A DNA stretch of 64,000 nucleotides from an uncultured Prevotella sp. GTDB taxonomy: Bacteria > Bacteroidota > Bacteroidia > Bacteroidales > Bacteroidaceae. The notes beneath the pieces were generated by a model, which had not been told where the DNA came from, ran no database searches, and worked only from the letters and a program-made list of their open reading frames with translations. Of the stretch, positions 7,221-17,038 are shown piece by piece; position 1 is the first letter of the stretch; each line of letters starts with the position of its first letter. Position numbers and translations under genes: made by a program. The DNA lies in assembly GCA_944319915.1 (NCBI GenBank), contig CALUEY010000006.1:1-64000 (forward strand), read 5' to 3'.

Positions 7221-9746
7221 ATGGCACGCCTTGCAGCCACGCTCGTGGCAGCCTTAGTGTGGGCGGCCATAAATGCCGCCTCAACCCACCGCAGCCTCGA
7301 TGCCGCCGACCCTATAGTGTTCTACGGCGACAGCATCAGCTACGGCGGGCGGACAATAACGCTCGGGCCAAAGGCCTTCTTCATCGACGGCAGCCTGAGC
7401 GACAGCGTGGCCGATGCCTATCCTTACGCCTTCAACTCGCTGCGGGAAGCAGTGGAAAAGCTCACTGACGGCACCGCCGACAACCCCATGTGCGTGTACC
7501 TTGCGCCGTGGGTTTACTGGGCCGACGACCCCGACACGCCCGCAGTGGCCACCGGCCGGGGCGGGCGCGAGCCGATAGGCATGACCATACGCTGCCAGAA
7601 CCTGCACCTCGTGGGCCTTACGCGCAACGCGCGCAACGTAGTAATAGCCTCGCAGCGCGGCCAGACGCAAGGGGCCATAGGCAACTTCACCATGCTCGAC
7701 CTGTACGGCGACGGCCTGCAGGCAAGCAACCTTACCATGGGAAACTTCTGCAACGTTGACCTCTGCTTCCCACTTAAGCCCGAACTGGGCCGCAGCAAGC
7801 GCAGCGCCGCCATCACGCAAGCGCACGTGGCCTACGTACACGGCGACCGGGCCGTGGCGCGCAACGTGCGCTTCGTAAGCCGCCTTAACCTAAACCCCAT
7901 GAACGGCGCAAGGCGCATACTCTACGACCGGTGCCACTTTGAATGCACCGACGATGCCCTGACTGGCAACGGGGTTTACCTGAACTGCACCATCGACCTG
8001 TACGGGCAGAAGCCTTTCTACACCACGGCCAAGACAGGGGCCGTGTTCCTAAACTGCGACTTCACCGTGAAGAACGGCAACCGCAACATGGTGTTCTGCA
8101 AGCAGCCGGGGCCGCTCGCGCTCATTGACTGCCGCTACCACGCGCCCGACTCCACCTACGTGGGCTGGGCAAACTATCCCGAGGCGTGGCTGCGCTGCTA
8201 CCAGGCGGGCTTTACGCTCAACGGCAAGCCTTACCGCATAGGCGGCAGGATGGCGGAGAACACTGTTTGCATCGACTCGCTGCCTGCCATCAGGGCTTTC
8301 CGCGAGATAATTGGCGGCGACACATTATATAATACGTTCAACCTGCTCGGAGGCGACGACAACTGGGACCCGCAGGGCTGCCGCACACTAATGGCGGCAC
8401 ACGGCAGCAAGACTGGGAAGCCTTTGCCCACGTGCCTGCTGGCAGACAGGCGCAAGGCTGTGGCCCACACGGGTGGCGAACCTATAAAAATAGCTGCGCG
8501 GCAAGCTACCAACTGCGGAGAACCGCTGGCCGACAGTGCCTCGATGGCAGCCATAAGGTGGGTGATTGAGCCGGGGTATGAGCGATATGCCGCCCTTACG
8601 CAAAACGGGCAGGGCGGCTGCACGCTGACCTCGCTCAACGATGGCGACACAACGGTAACCTTTTGCCTGCTGGCCTCAACGCCGGCAGGGCTGCAGGCTG
8701 CCGTTAAGGTGAGCGCTGTGCCGAAGTCCCTGCCCGCTCCCACATTAAGGACGAAGCCACGCCTGGCCATGGGCGACAGCTTAACGCTGTGCTACAACTT
8801 CGACACGCGGGGGCGCAAAGACCGCTCGCGCATAACGTGGTTCCGCTGCCGCAACGTCCAAGGCGAAGGAGCCATCCCCGTGGCTGTGGGCCGCGGCGAC
8901 TGCCCGCTGCGCTCCTACCGCCTGAGCAAGGCCGACGAGGGTTGGCACATCATGGCCCGCATTGAGCCTGCCCATGTGCGCTCGCTTACCGGCAAAGCCG
9001 CAACGGCAATAACAGAGAGACCCATCGGCATCGGCTCTACGCCAAAAGAGACCTGCATTGAAACCGACTTCAGCCAGCTGCCCACCGCATGGCAACCACA
9101 GCGGCTGCCGGGATTCTGGACGGTGGACGGCTTCAAGCCCCATGACACAGCCCCTTACCCATGGACGTTCGACCGCGACAAGGATATGTGGACCTACGGA
9201 CGGGGATTCAACGGGGCGCGAGGCACAGGGCTGCTGCAGGCACAGCGCGGGGCAAGGCTGCTATACACGCCTGCAACCAATGGCCACGGCGACATGGCAG
9301 TGACGCTATGCGTGGCGCCCACGAAGACTGCCGGGCAGGGGTTCGGCAGCGCAACGGGGCAATACATGGACGTGTACATAAAAATGGACACGCGCTCCAT
9401 GACGGGCTACGCTCTGCGCATTGAGCGCACTCCGAAGCACGCCAAGGCAGTGGACTTCAGACTGATGCGCTACGACAACGGCACCGCCACGCCCATATCC
9501 GCCCCCGTCTCGGCCACGTGTTACCGCACCGAATGCACCATAAGGATGGAAGCCAAGGGGCGGCGGCTTGCCGCCGAGGTGACCACCACGGCAGCCGCGC
9601 AGACAGGTACGGGGCTGCCCAACAGCGTAAGGATAGAAGCCGACATAGAGCCAAACGCTTACGGCGGCACCGGAGTGCAGCACACCGGCTCGTGCGGCGA
9701 GAGCACAACGATGCTGCACAGCATGAAGATTGAATATCATGAATGA
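7221..9746 (+). CDS. Large secreted right-handed beta-helix protein, divergent pectinesterase-like, with C-terminal LamG-like domain
   Basis: 841 residues starting with a signal peptide (MARLAATLVAALVWAAINAA). Residues about 60-400 form a parallel beta-helix with the layout of CE8 pectin methylesterases (NLHLVGLTRNARNVVIAS, ASNLTMGNFCNVD, NCTIDLYGQKPFY), yet the CE8 hallmarks QDT and LGRPW are absent; a DD pair occurs in CTDDALTGNG. A linker with Ig-like strands follows, then from about 615 a concanavalin-like domain. Possible activities are a divergent esterase, lyase or a glycan-binding protein. It follows glsB by 28 nt but has no obvious functional link to it. Confidence 0.6.
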   Translation: MARLAATLVAALVWAAINAASTHRSLDAADPIVFYGDSISYGGRTITLGPKAFFIDGSLSDSVADAYPYAFNSLREAVEKLTDGTADNPMCVYLAPWVYWADDPDTPAVATGRGGREPIGMTIRCQNLHLVGLTRNARNVVIASQRGQTQGAIGNFTMLDLYGDGLQASNLTMGNFCNVDLCFPLKPELGRSKRSAAITQAHVAYVHGDRAVARNVRFVSRLNLNPMNGARRILYDRCHFECTDDALTGNGVYLNCTIDLYGQKPFYTTAKTGAVFLNCDFTVKNGNRNMVFCKQPGPLALIDCRYHAPDSTYVGWANYPEAWLRCYQAGFTLNGKPYRIGGRMAENTVCIDSLPAIRAFREIIGGDTLYNTFNLLGGDDNWDPQGCRTLMAAHGSKTGKPLPTCLLADRRKAVAHTGGEPIKIAARQATNCGEPLADSASMAAIRWVIEPGYERYAALTQNGQGGCTLTSLNDGDTTVTFCLLASTPAGLQAAVKVSAVPKSLPAPTLRTKPRLAMGDSLTLCYNFDTRGRKDRSRITWFRCRNVQGEGAIPVAVGRGDCPLRSYRLSKADEGWHIMARIEPAHVRSLTGKAATAITERPIGIGSTPKETCIETDFSQLPTAWQPQRLPGFWTVDGFKPHDTAPYPWTFDRDKDMWTYGRGFNGARGTGLLQAQRGARLLYTPATNGHGDMAVTLCVAPTKTAGQGFGSATGQYMDVYIKMDTRSMTGYALRIERTPKHAKAVDFRLMRYDNGTATPISAPVSATCYRTECTIRMEAKGRRLAAEVTTTAAAQTGTGLPNSVRIEADIEPNAYGGTGVQHTGSCGESTTMLHSMKIEYHE

Positions 9747-9796
9747 CTGAAAAGGTTGCCGCAAAAACGGCAACAAGAACCGAAAACAAGACAAAT

Positions 9797-10342
9797 ATGG
9801 AACTGACAACGGAAAGGCTGGCCCTGCGCCCGTGGAAAGAAACGGACGCTGAGGCATTATACCTTTATGCAAAAGACGAGCGGGTAGGCCCCATAGCGGG
9901 CTGGCCGCCACACAGAAGCGTGGAGGAAAGCAGGGAGATAATAAGGACTTGGTTTGCACAGCCTGGCGTGTTTGCCGTGACGCTGAAAGGCGACGACACC
10001 CCCATAGGCTGCATAGGACTGACCACCGGGGCAAGGAGCAACTTCCCGATAGGCGACGACGAGGGGGAGATTTCTTACTGGATAGGTGTGCCTTACTGGG
10101 GGCAGGGCCTCATACCCGAAGCCATGCACGAGGTGATTCGCCACGGATTTGAGGACATGGGGCTCAAGACGCTGTGGTGCGGCTACTTTGACGGCAACGA
10201 GAAGTCGAAGCGGGCGCAGGAGAAATGCGGCTTTGCATACCACCATACCAACGTGGCTGTTTACAACCGGCTTACGGACGACACGCGCACTGAGCACGTG
10301 AGCCGGCTGACGCGGGAAGAATGGGATACTGCAACACACTGA
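9797..10342 (+). CDS. GNAT acetyltransferase, RimJ/RimL-like
   Basis: 181 residues from ATG 9797 (MELTTERLALRPW, the standard opening of RimJ/RimL-type GNATs). The frame is also open to an ATG at 9743 that overlaps the previous stop (ATGA), which would add 18 non-conserved residues. The acetyl-CoA block is seen as SYWIGVPYWGQGLIPEA with the Q/R-x-x-G/A-type loop, followed by NEKSKRAQEKCGF, the typical motif where the side chain meets the cofactor. It probably acetylates an N-terminal or small-molecule amine; the substrate cannot be told. Confidence 0.75.
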   Translation: MELTTERLALRPWKETDAEALYLYAKDERVGPIAGWPPHRSVEESREIIRTWFAQPGVFAVTLKGDDTPIGCIGLTTGARSNFPIGDDEGEISYWIGVPYWGQGLIPEAMHEVIRHGFEDMGLKTLWCGYFDGNEKSKRAQEKCGFAYHHTNVAVYNRLTDDTRTEHVSRLTREEWDTATH

Positions 10343-10375
10343 CACGGCACCCGCAACAAAAATGGCCATAACGGC

Positions 10376-10412
10376 AAAAGGGCAGCGAGGAAAGTTCCCC
10401 GCTGCCCTTTTT
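10376..10412. terminator. Bidirectional terminator between the GNAT gene and rny
   Basis: AAAAGGGCAGCG (10376-10387) pairs with CGCTGCCCTTTT; the stem extends inward through GGAA/TTCC with one mismatch around an AG loop. It is flanked by an A-run and a T-run, so it can end transcription of the convergent genes from both sides. Confidence 0.85.
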
Positions 10413-10445
10413 CATATATAAACATTGGGCGTGGCCGCCTGGCGG

Positions 10446-11981
10446 CTACTTGGCGTAAGCCACGCTGCGCGTCTCGCGTATTACAGTTATCTTCACCTGG
10501 CCGGGATAAGTCATCTCGGTCTGTATCTTGTTGGCAATCTCGCCCGAGAGAGCCTCGGTCTCCTTGTCGTCCATCTTGTCGGCACCAACAATGACGCGAA
10601 GCTCGCGCCCAGCCTGTATGGCGTAGGTCTTGGTTACGCCGGGATAGCTCATGGCTATGGCCTCAAGGTCGTTAAGGCGCTTTATGTAGGCCTCTACTAT
10701 CTCGCGGCGGGCACCGGGACGCGCTCCGCTTATGGCGTCGCAAACCTGCACGATGGGGGCAAGCAGCGTGTTCATCTCGCACTCATCGTGGTGGGCGGCG
10801 ATGGCGTTGCAGATGTCGGGCTTCTCCTTGTACTTCTCGGCTATCTTCGCCCCGTAGAGTGCGTGGGGCAGCTCGCTCTCCTCATCAGGCACCTTGCCGA
10901 TGTCATGGAGCAGTCCGGCTCGCTTTGCCTTCTTCGGATTGAGGCCCAGCTCCGACGCCATGACGGCACAGAGGTTGGCCGTCTCGCGTGCATGCTGCAA
11001 CAAGTTCTGGCCGTAGGAGCTGCGGTATTTCATCTTGCCGATGATGCGGATAAGCTCCGGGTGGAGGCCGTGGATGCCAAGGTCGATGGCTGTGCGCTTG
11101 CCAGTCTCTATGACTTCGTTCTCAAGCTGCTTCTTGACTTTCTGCACAACTTCCTCTATGCGCGCCGGATGGATGCGCCCATCGGACACAAGCTGGTGGA
11201 GAGCAAGGCGGCATACCTCGCGGCGTATGGGGTCGAAAGCACTGATGACTATGGCCTCGGGCGTATCGTCAACCACGATTTCCACCCCAGTCGCGGCCTC
11301 AAGCGCACGGATGTTGCGGCCCTCGCGGCCAATGATGCGCCCCTTCACCTCGTCGTTGTCGATATGGAACACGCTTACGCTGTTCTCTATGGCAGTCTCG
11401 GTGGCCACCCTCTGTATGGTCTGGATGACAATCTTGCGGGCCTGCGCATTGGCGTTGAGCTTGGCCTCGTCCATGATTTCGTTGATGTAGCTCTGCGCGT
11501 CGGTCTTGGCCTCGTCTTTCATGGCCTCCACCAAGCGTTGCTTTGCCTCCTCAGCGCTCAACCCCGAGAGTTCTTCGAGCTTGGCGCGCTCCTGCAGCTG
11601 CATCTTCTCAAGCTCTTCATGGCGCATCTGTATGAGCTTCTTCTCGTTGTCTATGCGCACCTGCTGGCTGTCGAGGTCGTTCTTGCGGCGGCCCAGCTCC
11701 TCCTGCCTCTGGTTGAGCGAAATCTCGCGCTGCTTAAGTTTGTTCTCGCTTTGCTGTATGTGCTGGTTGCGAACCTGCACTTCTTTCTCCAGCTCGCTCT
11801 TCTTGTTGAGGAACTTCTCCTTGACCTCAAGGAGCTTTTTCTCTTTCATAACGTTGGCCTCCTTCTCGGCAGCCTCGATCATCTCATTATATTTTCCAGT
11901 AATGATATATCGGAAAACGAGATATCCGCCCACCCCACCTACTACAAGTGCAGCGACGGCAATGATTGTTGTTAGTATCAT
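10446..11981 (-). CDS. rny: Ribonuclease Y
   Basis: 511 residues, the usual length. Residues 1-28 are a single membrane anchor, about 30-195 a long coiled coil, the KH RNA-binding domain carries GRIIGREGR at 214-222, and the HD phosphohydrolase domain has the metal pair H359-D360 (LLHDIGK). RNase Y is a membrane-bound endonuclease that starts mRNA decay. It is the last gene of a unit with zapA and a small coiled-coil protein; the gap to zapA is 29 nt. Confidence 0.95.
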   Translation of the reverse strand: MILTTIIAVAALVVGGVGGYLVFRYIITGKYNEMIEAAEKEANVMKEKKLLEVKEKFLNKKSELEKEVQVRNQHIQQSENKLKQREISLNQRQEELGRRKNDLDSQQVRIDNEKKLIQMRHEELEKMQLQERAKLEELSGLSAEEAKQRLVEAMKDEAKTDAQSYINEIMDEAKLNANAQARKIVIQTIQRVATETAIENSVSVFHIDNDEVKGRIIGREGRNIRALEAATGVEIVVDDTPEAIVISAFDPIRREVCRLALHQLVSDGRIHPARIEEVVQKVKKQLENEVIETGKRTAIDLGIHGLHPELIRIIGKMKYRSSYGQNLLQHARETANLCAVMASELGLNPKKAKRAGLLHDIGKVPDEESELPHALYGAKIAEKYKEKPDICNAIAAHHDECEMNTLLAPIVQVCDAISGARPGARREIVEAYIKRLNDLEAIAMSYPGVTKTYAIQAGRELRVIVGADKMDDKETEALSGEIANKIQTEMTYPGQVKITVIRETRSVAYAK

Positions 11982-12010
11982 AAAGCTTACTTATAAAATT
12001 GTTAATATTC

Positions 12011-12322
12011 TCATTTCTCCTCTCCGAGTGCATCTTCGACTTCAGCAGTCAGGCGCGTGAGAATATCATTATACGGCGCAGTGTCGTTTCTTGACCGCTC
12101 CTTCTGGTACTGCAACGCAATGTCAATGAGAGCCATCAGCGCAATCACATGGTCGCTCTTCCGCCCCTTGTAAATCTTTGCATATACATTGTAGCGGTCT
12201 GTGATGAGCTTGGCTGCTGCGCGGTAATACTCCTCTTCGTCGCGGTCTACGACAACTTCTATCTCTTCGTCGTAGACATGGAGCCGTATATGTAGTTTAT
12301 CACTGTTCTGTTCTGCCATCAA
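12011..12322 (-). CDS. zapA: Cell division protein ZapA
   Basis: 103 residues with the ZapA pattern: an N-terminal beta-hairpin globular head (LHIRLHVYDEEIEVVVDRDEEEYYRAAA) and a C-terminal helix for dimerisation. ZapA binds FtsZ and promotes ring bundling at midcell. Its gene sits between a small coiled-coil protein (7 nt upstream) and RNase Y. Confidence 0.85.
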   Translation of the reverse strand: MMAEQNSDKLHIRLHVYDEEIEVVVDRDEEEYYRAAAKLITDRYNVYAKIYKGRKSDHVIALMALIDIALQYQKERSRNDTAPYNDILTRLTAEVEDALGEEK

Positions 12323-12329
12323 TCTCTAC

Positions 12330-12626
12330 CTATTTCTGTTCAGACAAGATAGCGATGCACTTGTTAACATCCCGTATGAGCCGTGCCAGCCTGTTTTTGG
12401 AGGCGTCTATGTCGGCATCGGAGACCTCGAGCATCTTCGTCATCTTCAGCGTATCGTACTCGTCGGTCTTGCGCTTCAGCTCGGCGCGCAACTCCCTTGC
12501 CTCATTCTCGGCTTTGTCAACCATGGCGTAAAGCTCCTCGTTCTCCTTTTTCAGCTGCTTGAACTGAAGGAGCATCTGCCTCACGCGGGTCTGAAACAAC
12601 GCCAAAGTCTGTTCGTCTGATGCCAT
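12330..12626 (-). CDS. Small coiled-coil protein upstream of zapA
   Basis: 98 residues from ATG 12626 (MASDEQTLALFQTRV); an ATG at 12635 would leave almost no leader given the -7 element at 12654-12647. Residues about 5-65 form a heptad coiled coil (QFKQLKKENEELYAMVDKAE), followed by a second short helix. The position next to zapA and the predicted structure suggest a ZapB-like divisome cofactor, but this is inference from context; no diagnostic motif is seen. Confidence 0.6.
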   Translation of the reverse strand: MASDEQTLALFQTRVRQMLLQFKQLKKENEELYAMVDKAENEARELRAELKRKTDEYDTLKMTKMLEVSDADIDASKNRLARLIRDVNKCIAILSEQK

Positions 12627-12646
12627 AGGCAACAACTCTATGAATA

Positions 12647-12654
12647 CAAAGGTA
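12647..12654 (-). promoter_or_regulatory. -7 element for the coiled-coil/zapA/rny unit
   Basis: TACCTTTG on the minus strand (12654-12647), 20 nt before the chosen start. No clear TTTG is seen at the usual -33 distance. Confidence 0.45.
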
Positions 12655-12703
12655 TTAAAATATCCTCAACGCGCTGGCATTTTGCAGCGACGGGATTGAT
12701 GAT

Positions 12704-13351
12704 TTAATGTTTTTTATCTTTCTGTGCGTCTTCACCGTCCTGCGGCTGGGGTTCTTTCTTTGCGAGCATCACCACGGTGTAAACAAAGTCTGTGACCCAG
12801 CGCTGCGAGAAGCCGAGCCTCTGCGAATACTCGCGCACTGTCACAACGGCTTTCATCACTCCAGGCTCGGTAAAGTTGTTCTTATTATATATATTGTTGA
12901 CCGTTTTTTCGGTCATGGCATATAGAGCCTTCTTGAAAAAGCCCGGCAGGCGCAGCTTGAACTTCATCAGGTTGCCCATGAGCATCATCAGCTCTTGGGT
13001 GAATCCCTGGAACTGCACGAGGTAAACCTGCACGTCTTGCAGCTTGTGGCAACGGCGGCGGATGCTTTGGTCTATCTCCTTGAAGAAGTCGTCGGTCATA
13101 GAATACATCTCTTTCAGCATCTTTTTGCAACGTGCCTTTTCGCCAAGGCCAAGCCGGTTGTTCTGCGTCGGAACGTGGAGCGTGGTCTTGAACACACGCA
13201 AGTCGGGGAGCATGGCGAGGTTGGTGATGCCCACCTCAGACGCGATGGCAGCCTGGAAATATACGCGTATCAGCGTCATGAAGTCTTCCATGCCACCCAC
13301 TTTCTGCCGCTCGGATTCCTTGCGGCGGAATAATCCTGATATAAAACCCAT
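12704..13351 (-). CDS. Conserved hypothetical cytoplasmic protein
   Basis: 215 residues starting MGFISGLFRRKESERQK. No signal peptide or membrane segment. It is mostly helical with clusters of basic residues (RRRCHKLQDVQ, KFKLRLPGFFKKAL) and ends in an acidic/basic tail (DGEDAQKDKKH). I recognise it only as the kind of conserved Bacteroidales protein found near housekeeping genes; no function can be given. It has its own promoter-like -7 box (TAACTTTG, 13459-13452) and is separated from the zapA unit by another. Confidence 0.65.
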   Translation of the reverse strand: MGFISGLFRRKESERQKVGGMEDFMTLIRVYFQAAIASEVGITNLAMLPDLRVFKTTLHVPTQNNRLGLGEKARCKKMLKEMYSMTDDFFKEIDQSIRRRCHKLQDVQVYLVQFQGFTQELMMLMGNLMKFKLRLPGFFKKALYAMTEKTVNNIYNKNNFTEPGVMKAVVTVREYSQRLGFSQRWVTDFVYTVVMLAKKEPQPQDGEDAQKDKKH

Positions 13352-13451
13352 AGTTTTTTCTCTCTGTCAGCATCCCGCGCAGGCTCGGTAAAGCGCAAGG
13401 CACATGAGTGCAAGCGGGAACTGCATGTATTTTAAAAGTTTGATTTGAGTG

Positions 13452-13459
13452 CAAAGTTA
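13452..13459 (-). promoter_or_regulatory. -7 element of the conserved hypothetical gene
   Basis: TAACTTTG on the minus strand matches TAnnTTTG, about 100 nt upstream of the start at 13351. It is divergent from the rfbA promoter 65 bp away. Confidence 0.45.
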
Positions 13460-13523
13460 CGCATTTTCTCGGAGAAAGGAATGATTTTCAACACGAAATC
13501 ATTTCTAATATAAGAAAAAACAG

Positions 13524-13531
13524 TACCTTTG
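13524..13531 (+). promoter_or_regulatory. -7 element of rfbA
   Basis: TACCTTTG, 25 nt upstream of the rfbA start codon. A TTTC at 13502-13505 lies 18 bp upstream, a weak match to the -33 TTTG. Confidence 0.5.
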
Positions 13532-13556
13532 CAGCGAAATATCAGACTATTCCACA

Positions 13557-14423
13557 ATGAAAGGTATCGTATTAGCGGGGGGCAGCGGAACGCGTCTTTA
13601 CCCAATAACGAAAGGGATAAGCAAGCAGCTGATTCCTATTTTCGACAAGCCGATGATTTACTATCCCATATCTGCACTCATGCTGGCAGGCATCAGGGAA
13701 ATCCTTATCATCAGCACGCCATACGACCTGCCCGGCTTCAAGCGGCTACTTGGAAGCGGAGAAGACCTTGGCGTCAAGTTCGAGTACGCCGAGCAGCCAT
13801 CGCCCGACGGGCTTGCGCAGGCGTTCATCATCGGCGAGAAGTTCATTGGCAAAGACACCGTGTGCCTCGTGCTGGGCGACAACATATTCTACGGCAGCGG
13901 CTTCACGGGATTGCTCAAGCAAAGCGTTGACAATGCCGAGAGGCGCGGAATGGCCACCGTATTCGGCTACTACGTGAACGACCCGGAGCGGTATGGAGTG
14001 GCTGAGTTCGACGGCGAGGGCAACTGCCTTAGCATTGAGGAGAAGCCCGAGCACCCCAAGTCGAACTATGCCGTGGTTGGACTGTACTTCTATCCAAACA
14101 GCGTTGTTGACATTGCAAAGAGGATAAAGCCAAGCGCACGCGGCGAACTGGAAATCACGACGGTGAACCAAGAATACCTGGCTCAGAAAGCCTTGAAGGT
14201 GCAAACACTGCAAAGAGGCTTTGCGTGGCTTGACACCGGCACCCACGACAGTCTGAGCGAAGCCAGCACCTTCATCGAAGTAATCGAAAAGCGGCAAGGG
14301 CTCAAGGTGGCATGCCTGGAGGAAATAGCCTACAACCAAGGCTGGATCACCAAGGAAAAGCTGCACGAGCTGGCCAAGCCCATGATGAAAAACAGCTACG
14401 GGCAGTACCTCATGAAGCTCTGA
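13557..14423 (+). CDS. rfbA: Glucose-1-phosphate thymidylyltransferase
   Basis: 288 residues, the normal RmlA length. The nucleotide-binding signature [11 protein letters not shown] is at residues 6-16, followed by the KQ pair of the sugar-nucleotidyltransferase core ([16 protein letters not shown]) and the EKP block ([14 protein letters not shown]). It makes dTDP-glucose from dTTP and glucose-1-phosphate, the first step towards dTDP-rhamnose. The rfbD gene for the last step is 12 kb away on the other strand; rfbB and rfbC are not in the window. The next gene downstream is a Wzc-like kinase, pointing to capsule or exopolysaccharide supply. Confidence 0.95.
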   Translation: MKGIVLAGGSGTRLYPITKGISKQLIPIFDKPMIYYPISALMLAGIREILIISTPYDLPGFKRLLGSGEDLGVKFEYAEQPSPDGLAQAFIIGEKFIGKDTVCLVLGDNIFYGSGFTGLLKQSVDNAERRGMATVFGYYVNDPERYGVAEFDGEGNCLSIEEKPEHPKSNYAVVGLYFYPNSVVDIAKRIKPSARGELEITTVNQEYLAQKALKVQTLQRGFAWLDTGTHDSLSEASTFIEVIEKRQGLKVACLEEIAYNQGWITKEKLHELAKPMMKNSYGQYLMKL

Positions 14424-14512
14424 GGCAACGGATTCAAGCCACAAACGGCACACCACGCAAATTCCAACATAACATAAAAACAATTCCACTTAGGACAAAA
14501 CAGCAACCATAG

Positions 14513-17038
14513 ATGGAAAGCAACAACATCGATACGACACAAAACGGCAGCCAGATGATCGGTGAAGAACAAGAGTCATCGTTCGACATAAAGTCACTGC
14601 TCACCATGTTCATACTCAACTGGCAATGGTTTGCACTGTCAGTGTTCGTATGCCTGTGCATCGCAATGGTTTACCTGAGGTACACAAACCCGGTATATCA
14701 AGTGGCAGTTAAAATCCTCATCAAGGACGAGGGCAGCAAACAGGCACGTGGCGGCAACCAAATGCTCGCCAACATGCAAGATCTCGGCTTCATCTCAAAC
14801 AGCAACGGAATAGACAATGAGGTGGAAATACTGAGGAGCAACATCCTTGCCCGCGAGGCCGTGAAAGACCTGAAGCTGTACACGGAGTACAAACTTGATG
14901 GAAGGATAAAAGACCAACTGATATACAACACGCAGCCGATAAACGTTGACATCGATTCCGCCGAGCTATCGCGCATGGACGATCCATACCGCGCTGAGCG
15001 CGCATTGGGCGTACAGATGAAGATTACGAAAGAAGGCGGACAGTACTCTGTGGTTGGAAATGTGATGACTAACGACAGCAAACAAGGCAAGATACCTTTC
15101 CAGGCCTCGTTCAGCTCGCTTCCTGCCAAGGTGAAGACACACGCCGGCACACTCACGTTCACGCCCAACCTCCACGTCGTTTCCCCTGAAGCGTTCGACA
15201 GGGCGATGTACGTAACGATAGTGCCGCCTTCGCTCGTGGCAGCCCGCTACATAGGTTCCATGACTGTTGAGCCTACATCGAAGACCACCTCAATCGCGCT
15301 GGTGACCATCAACGACGAAAACAGGCTGAGGGCAGAGGAGTTCCTCAAGCAACTCGTCATATGCTACAACAGGCAGGCAAACGCCGACAAGAACGAGATA
15401 GCCATCAAGACCGAAAAGTTCATCAACGAACGCCTGGAAAAGATCAACGCCGAGCTTGGCACCACCGAGGGCGACCTTGAGAACTACAAGAAGAAGCACA
15501 ACCTAACGGAACTGAGGCTCGATGCCACACAAACGCTCACCCAATCGAGCCAATACGCCACGAAACTGGCTGATGCACGCTCACAAATAGAGCTGCTCGA
15601 CTATCTTAGCGAATACATCGACGAGCCGGCAAACAAGTACGACATCATCCCGTCAAACATAGGCCTGGCCGACGAGGCATCGACAGCCATCATCACACAA
15701 TTCAACAAAACCGTGCTCGAACGCAACAGGCTGCTGCAGTCGGCATCTGAGATAGCCCCGCAAGTGATGGCCCTGACCAACACTCTCGACGACATGCAGG
15801 CAAGCCTGCGCACCGCACTGAAGCAAGCCCGCCGCAGCGCCGACATAATGCTCCAGGGCATAGAGGCGCAGTACGACCTCTACCAAAGCCGCATAGCCAG
15901 CACTCCCGAGCAGGAGAGGATACTCACACAGATAGGCCGCCAGCAGGAAGTGAAATCCGGCCTTTACCTCATGCTATTGCAGAAACGCGAGGAGAACTCA
16001 ATCTCGCTTGCCGCCACGGCCGACAAGGGGCAGATGATCGACGACCCCATCTTCGGCGGCAAGGTAAGCCCCAAGGGCAGCATAATCCTACTCGGAGCGC
16101 TCATCATAGGCCTTGGCCTGCCGCTGGGCATACTCTACCTGCTGCAACTAATGCGCTACAAGATTGAGGGCCACGACGACGTGGCACACCTGACGCGACT
16201 GCCCATCATTGCCGACGTGGCCGTGGCGAGCGAAAGTGCAAAGAGCGCTGCAGGCATCGTAGTCCACGAAAACAAGAACGAGCAGATTGACGAGATCTAC
16301 CGCTCCATGCGCACCAACATCAAGTTCATGCTCAAGGACGACCAAAAGGTCATCATGTTCACCTCGTCCATATCTGGCGAAGGCAAGACATTCAACGCCG
16401 CCAACCTCGCCGTGAGCTTTGCCTTGCTGGGCAAGAAAGTCATACTCATGGGCCTCGACATACGCAAGCCCGCCCTGGGGAGGCTCTTCGGCATCTCCGA
16501 CCGCAGCCTCGGCGTGACGCCGCTGCTAACAAAAGACAACCCGTCGGCAGCCGACATCGACAGCCAGATACAACCGTCTGGCGTCAACAAGAACCTCGAC
16601 CTGATGCTTGCGGGCCCCATTCCGCCCAACCCCACAGAGCTGCTTGCCCGCGAGAACCTCGGCATCATCATCGCCCACTTGAGGCAGAAATACGATTACA
16701 TCATACTCGACACCGCACCCATAGGGCTTGTAACCGACACGCTGCAGATAGGCCGCCTTGCCGATGTCACCGCTGTGATATGCCGCGCCGACTACACTGC
16801 CAAGTCGAGCTTCGCCCTCATCAACGAGGTGGCAAGTTCTAACAAGCTGCCCAACATGTGCATAGTGCTAAACGGAGTGGACATGTCGAAGAAGAAATAC
16901 GGCTACTATTACGGCTACGGCAAGTACGGCAAATACGGACGATACGGCAAGTATGGCCGCTACGGCTCTTACACGAGCTACGGCAGCTACACCAACAGCC
17001 ACTACGGCGACAAGCATGACAAATCGATAAAGATATGA
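14513..17038 (+). CDS. Polysaccharide co-polymerase/tyrosine autokinase, Wzc-like, with Tyr-rich tail
   Basis: 841 residues. A Wzz-type domain with a first membrane span about residues 35-55 is followed by a long periplasmic part with coiled coil and the GNVR-like region before a second span (about 525-545). The cytoplasmic BY-kinase has Walker A SGEGKT (K625), a Walker A-prime LMGLDIRKP and Walker B YDYIILDTAP. The last 45 residues repeat GKYG/GRYG with about 15 tyrosines, the autophosphorylation cluster. It controls capsule or exopolysaccharide chain length and export. The stop overlaps the next start (ATGA). Confidence 0.9.
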   Translation: MESNNIDTTQNGSQMIGEEQESSFDIKSLLTMFILNWQWFALSVFVCLCIAMVYLRYTNPVYQVAVKILIKDEGSKQARGGNQMLANMQDLGFISNSNGIDNEVEILRSNILAREAVKDLKLYTEYKLDGRIKDQLIYNTQPINVDIDSAELSRMDDPYRAERALGVQMKITKEGGQYSVVGNVMTNDSKQGKIPFQASFSSLPAKVKTHAGTLTFTPNLHVVSPEAFDRAMYVTIVPPSLVAARYIGSMTVEPTSKTTSIALVTINDENRLRAEEFLKQLVICYNRQANADKNEIAIKTEKFINERLEKINAELGTTEGDLENYKKKHNLTELRLDATQTLTQSSQYATKLADARSQIELLDYLSEYIDEPANKYDIIPSNIGLADEASTAIITQFNKTVLERNRLLQSASEIAPQVMALTNTLDDMQASLRTALKQARRSADIMLQGIEAQYDLYQSRIASTPEQERILTQIGRQQEVKSGLYLMLLQKREENSISLAATADKGQMIDDPIFGGKVSPKGSIILLGALIIGLGLPLGILYLLQLMRYKIEGHDDVAHLTRLPIIADVAVASESAKSAAGIVVHENKNEQIDEIYRSMRTNIKFMLKDDQKVIMFTSSISGEGKTFNAANLAVSFALLGKKVILMGLDIRKPALGRLFGISDRSLGVTPLLTKDNPSAADIDSQIQPSGVNKNLDLMLAGPIPPNPTELLARENLGIIIAHLRQKYDYIILDTAPIGLVTDTLQIGRLADVTAVICRADYTAKSSFALINEVASSNKLPNMCIVLNGVDMSKKKYGYYYGYGKYGKYGRYGKYGRYGSYTSYGSYTNSHYGDKHDKSIKI

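Noticed and set aside
10425-11975. 516-codon ORF antisense to rny
   Set aside because: It is a shadow frame of a GC-rich gene; the opposite strand has clear RNase Y domains and the ORF product is low-complexity Leu/Val/Ala-rich.
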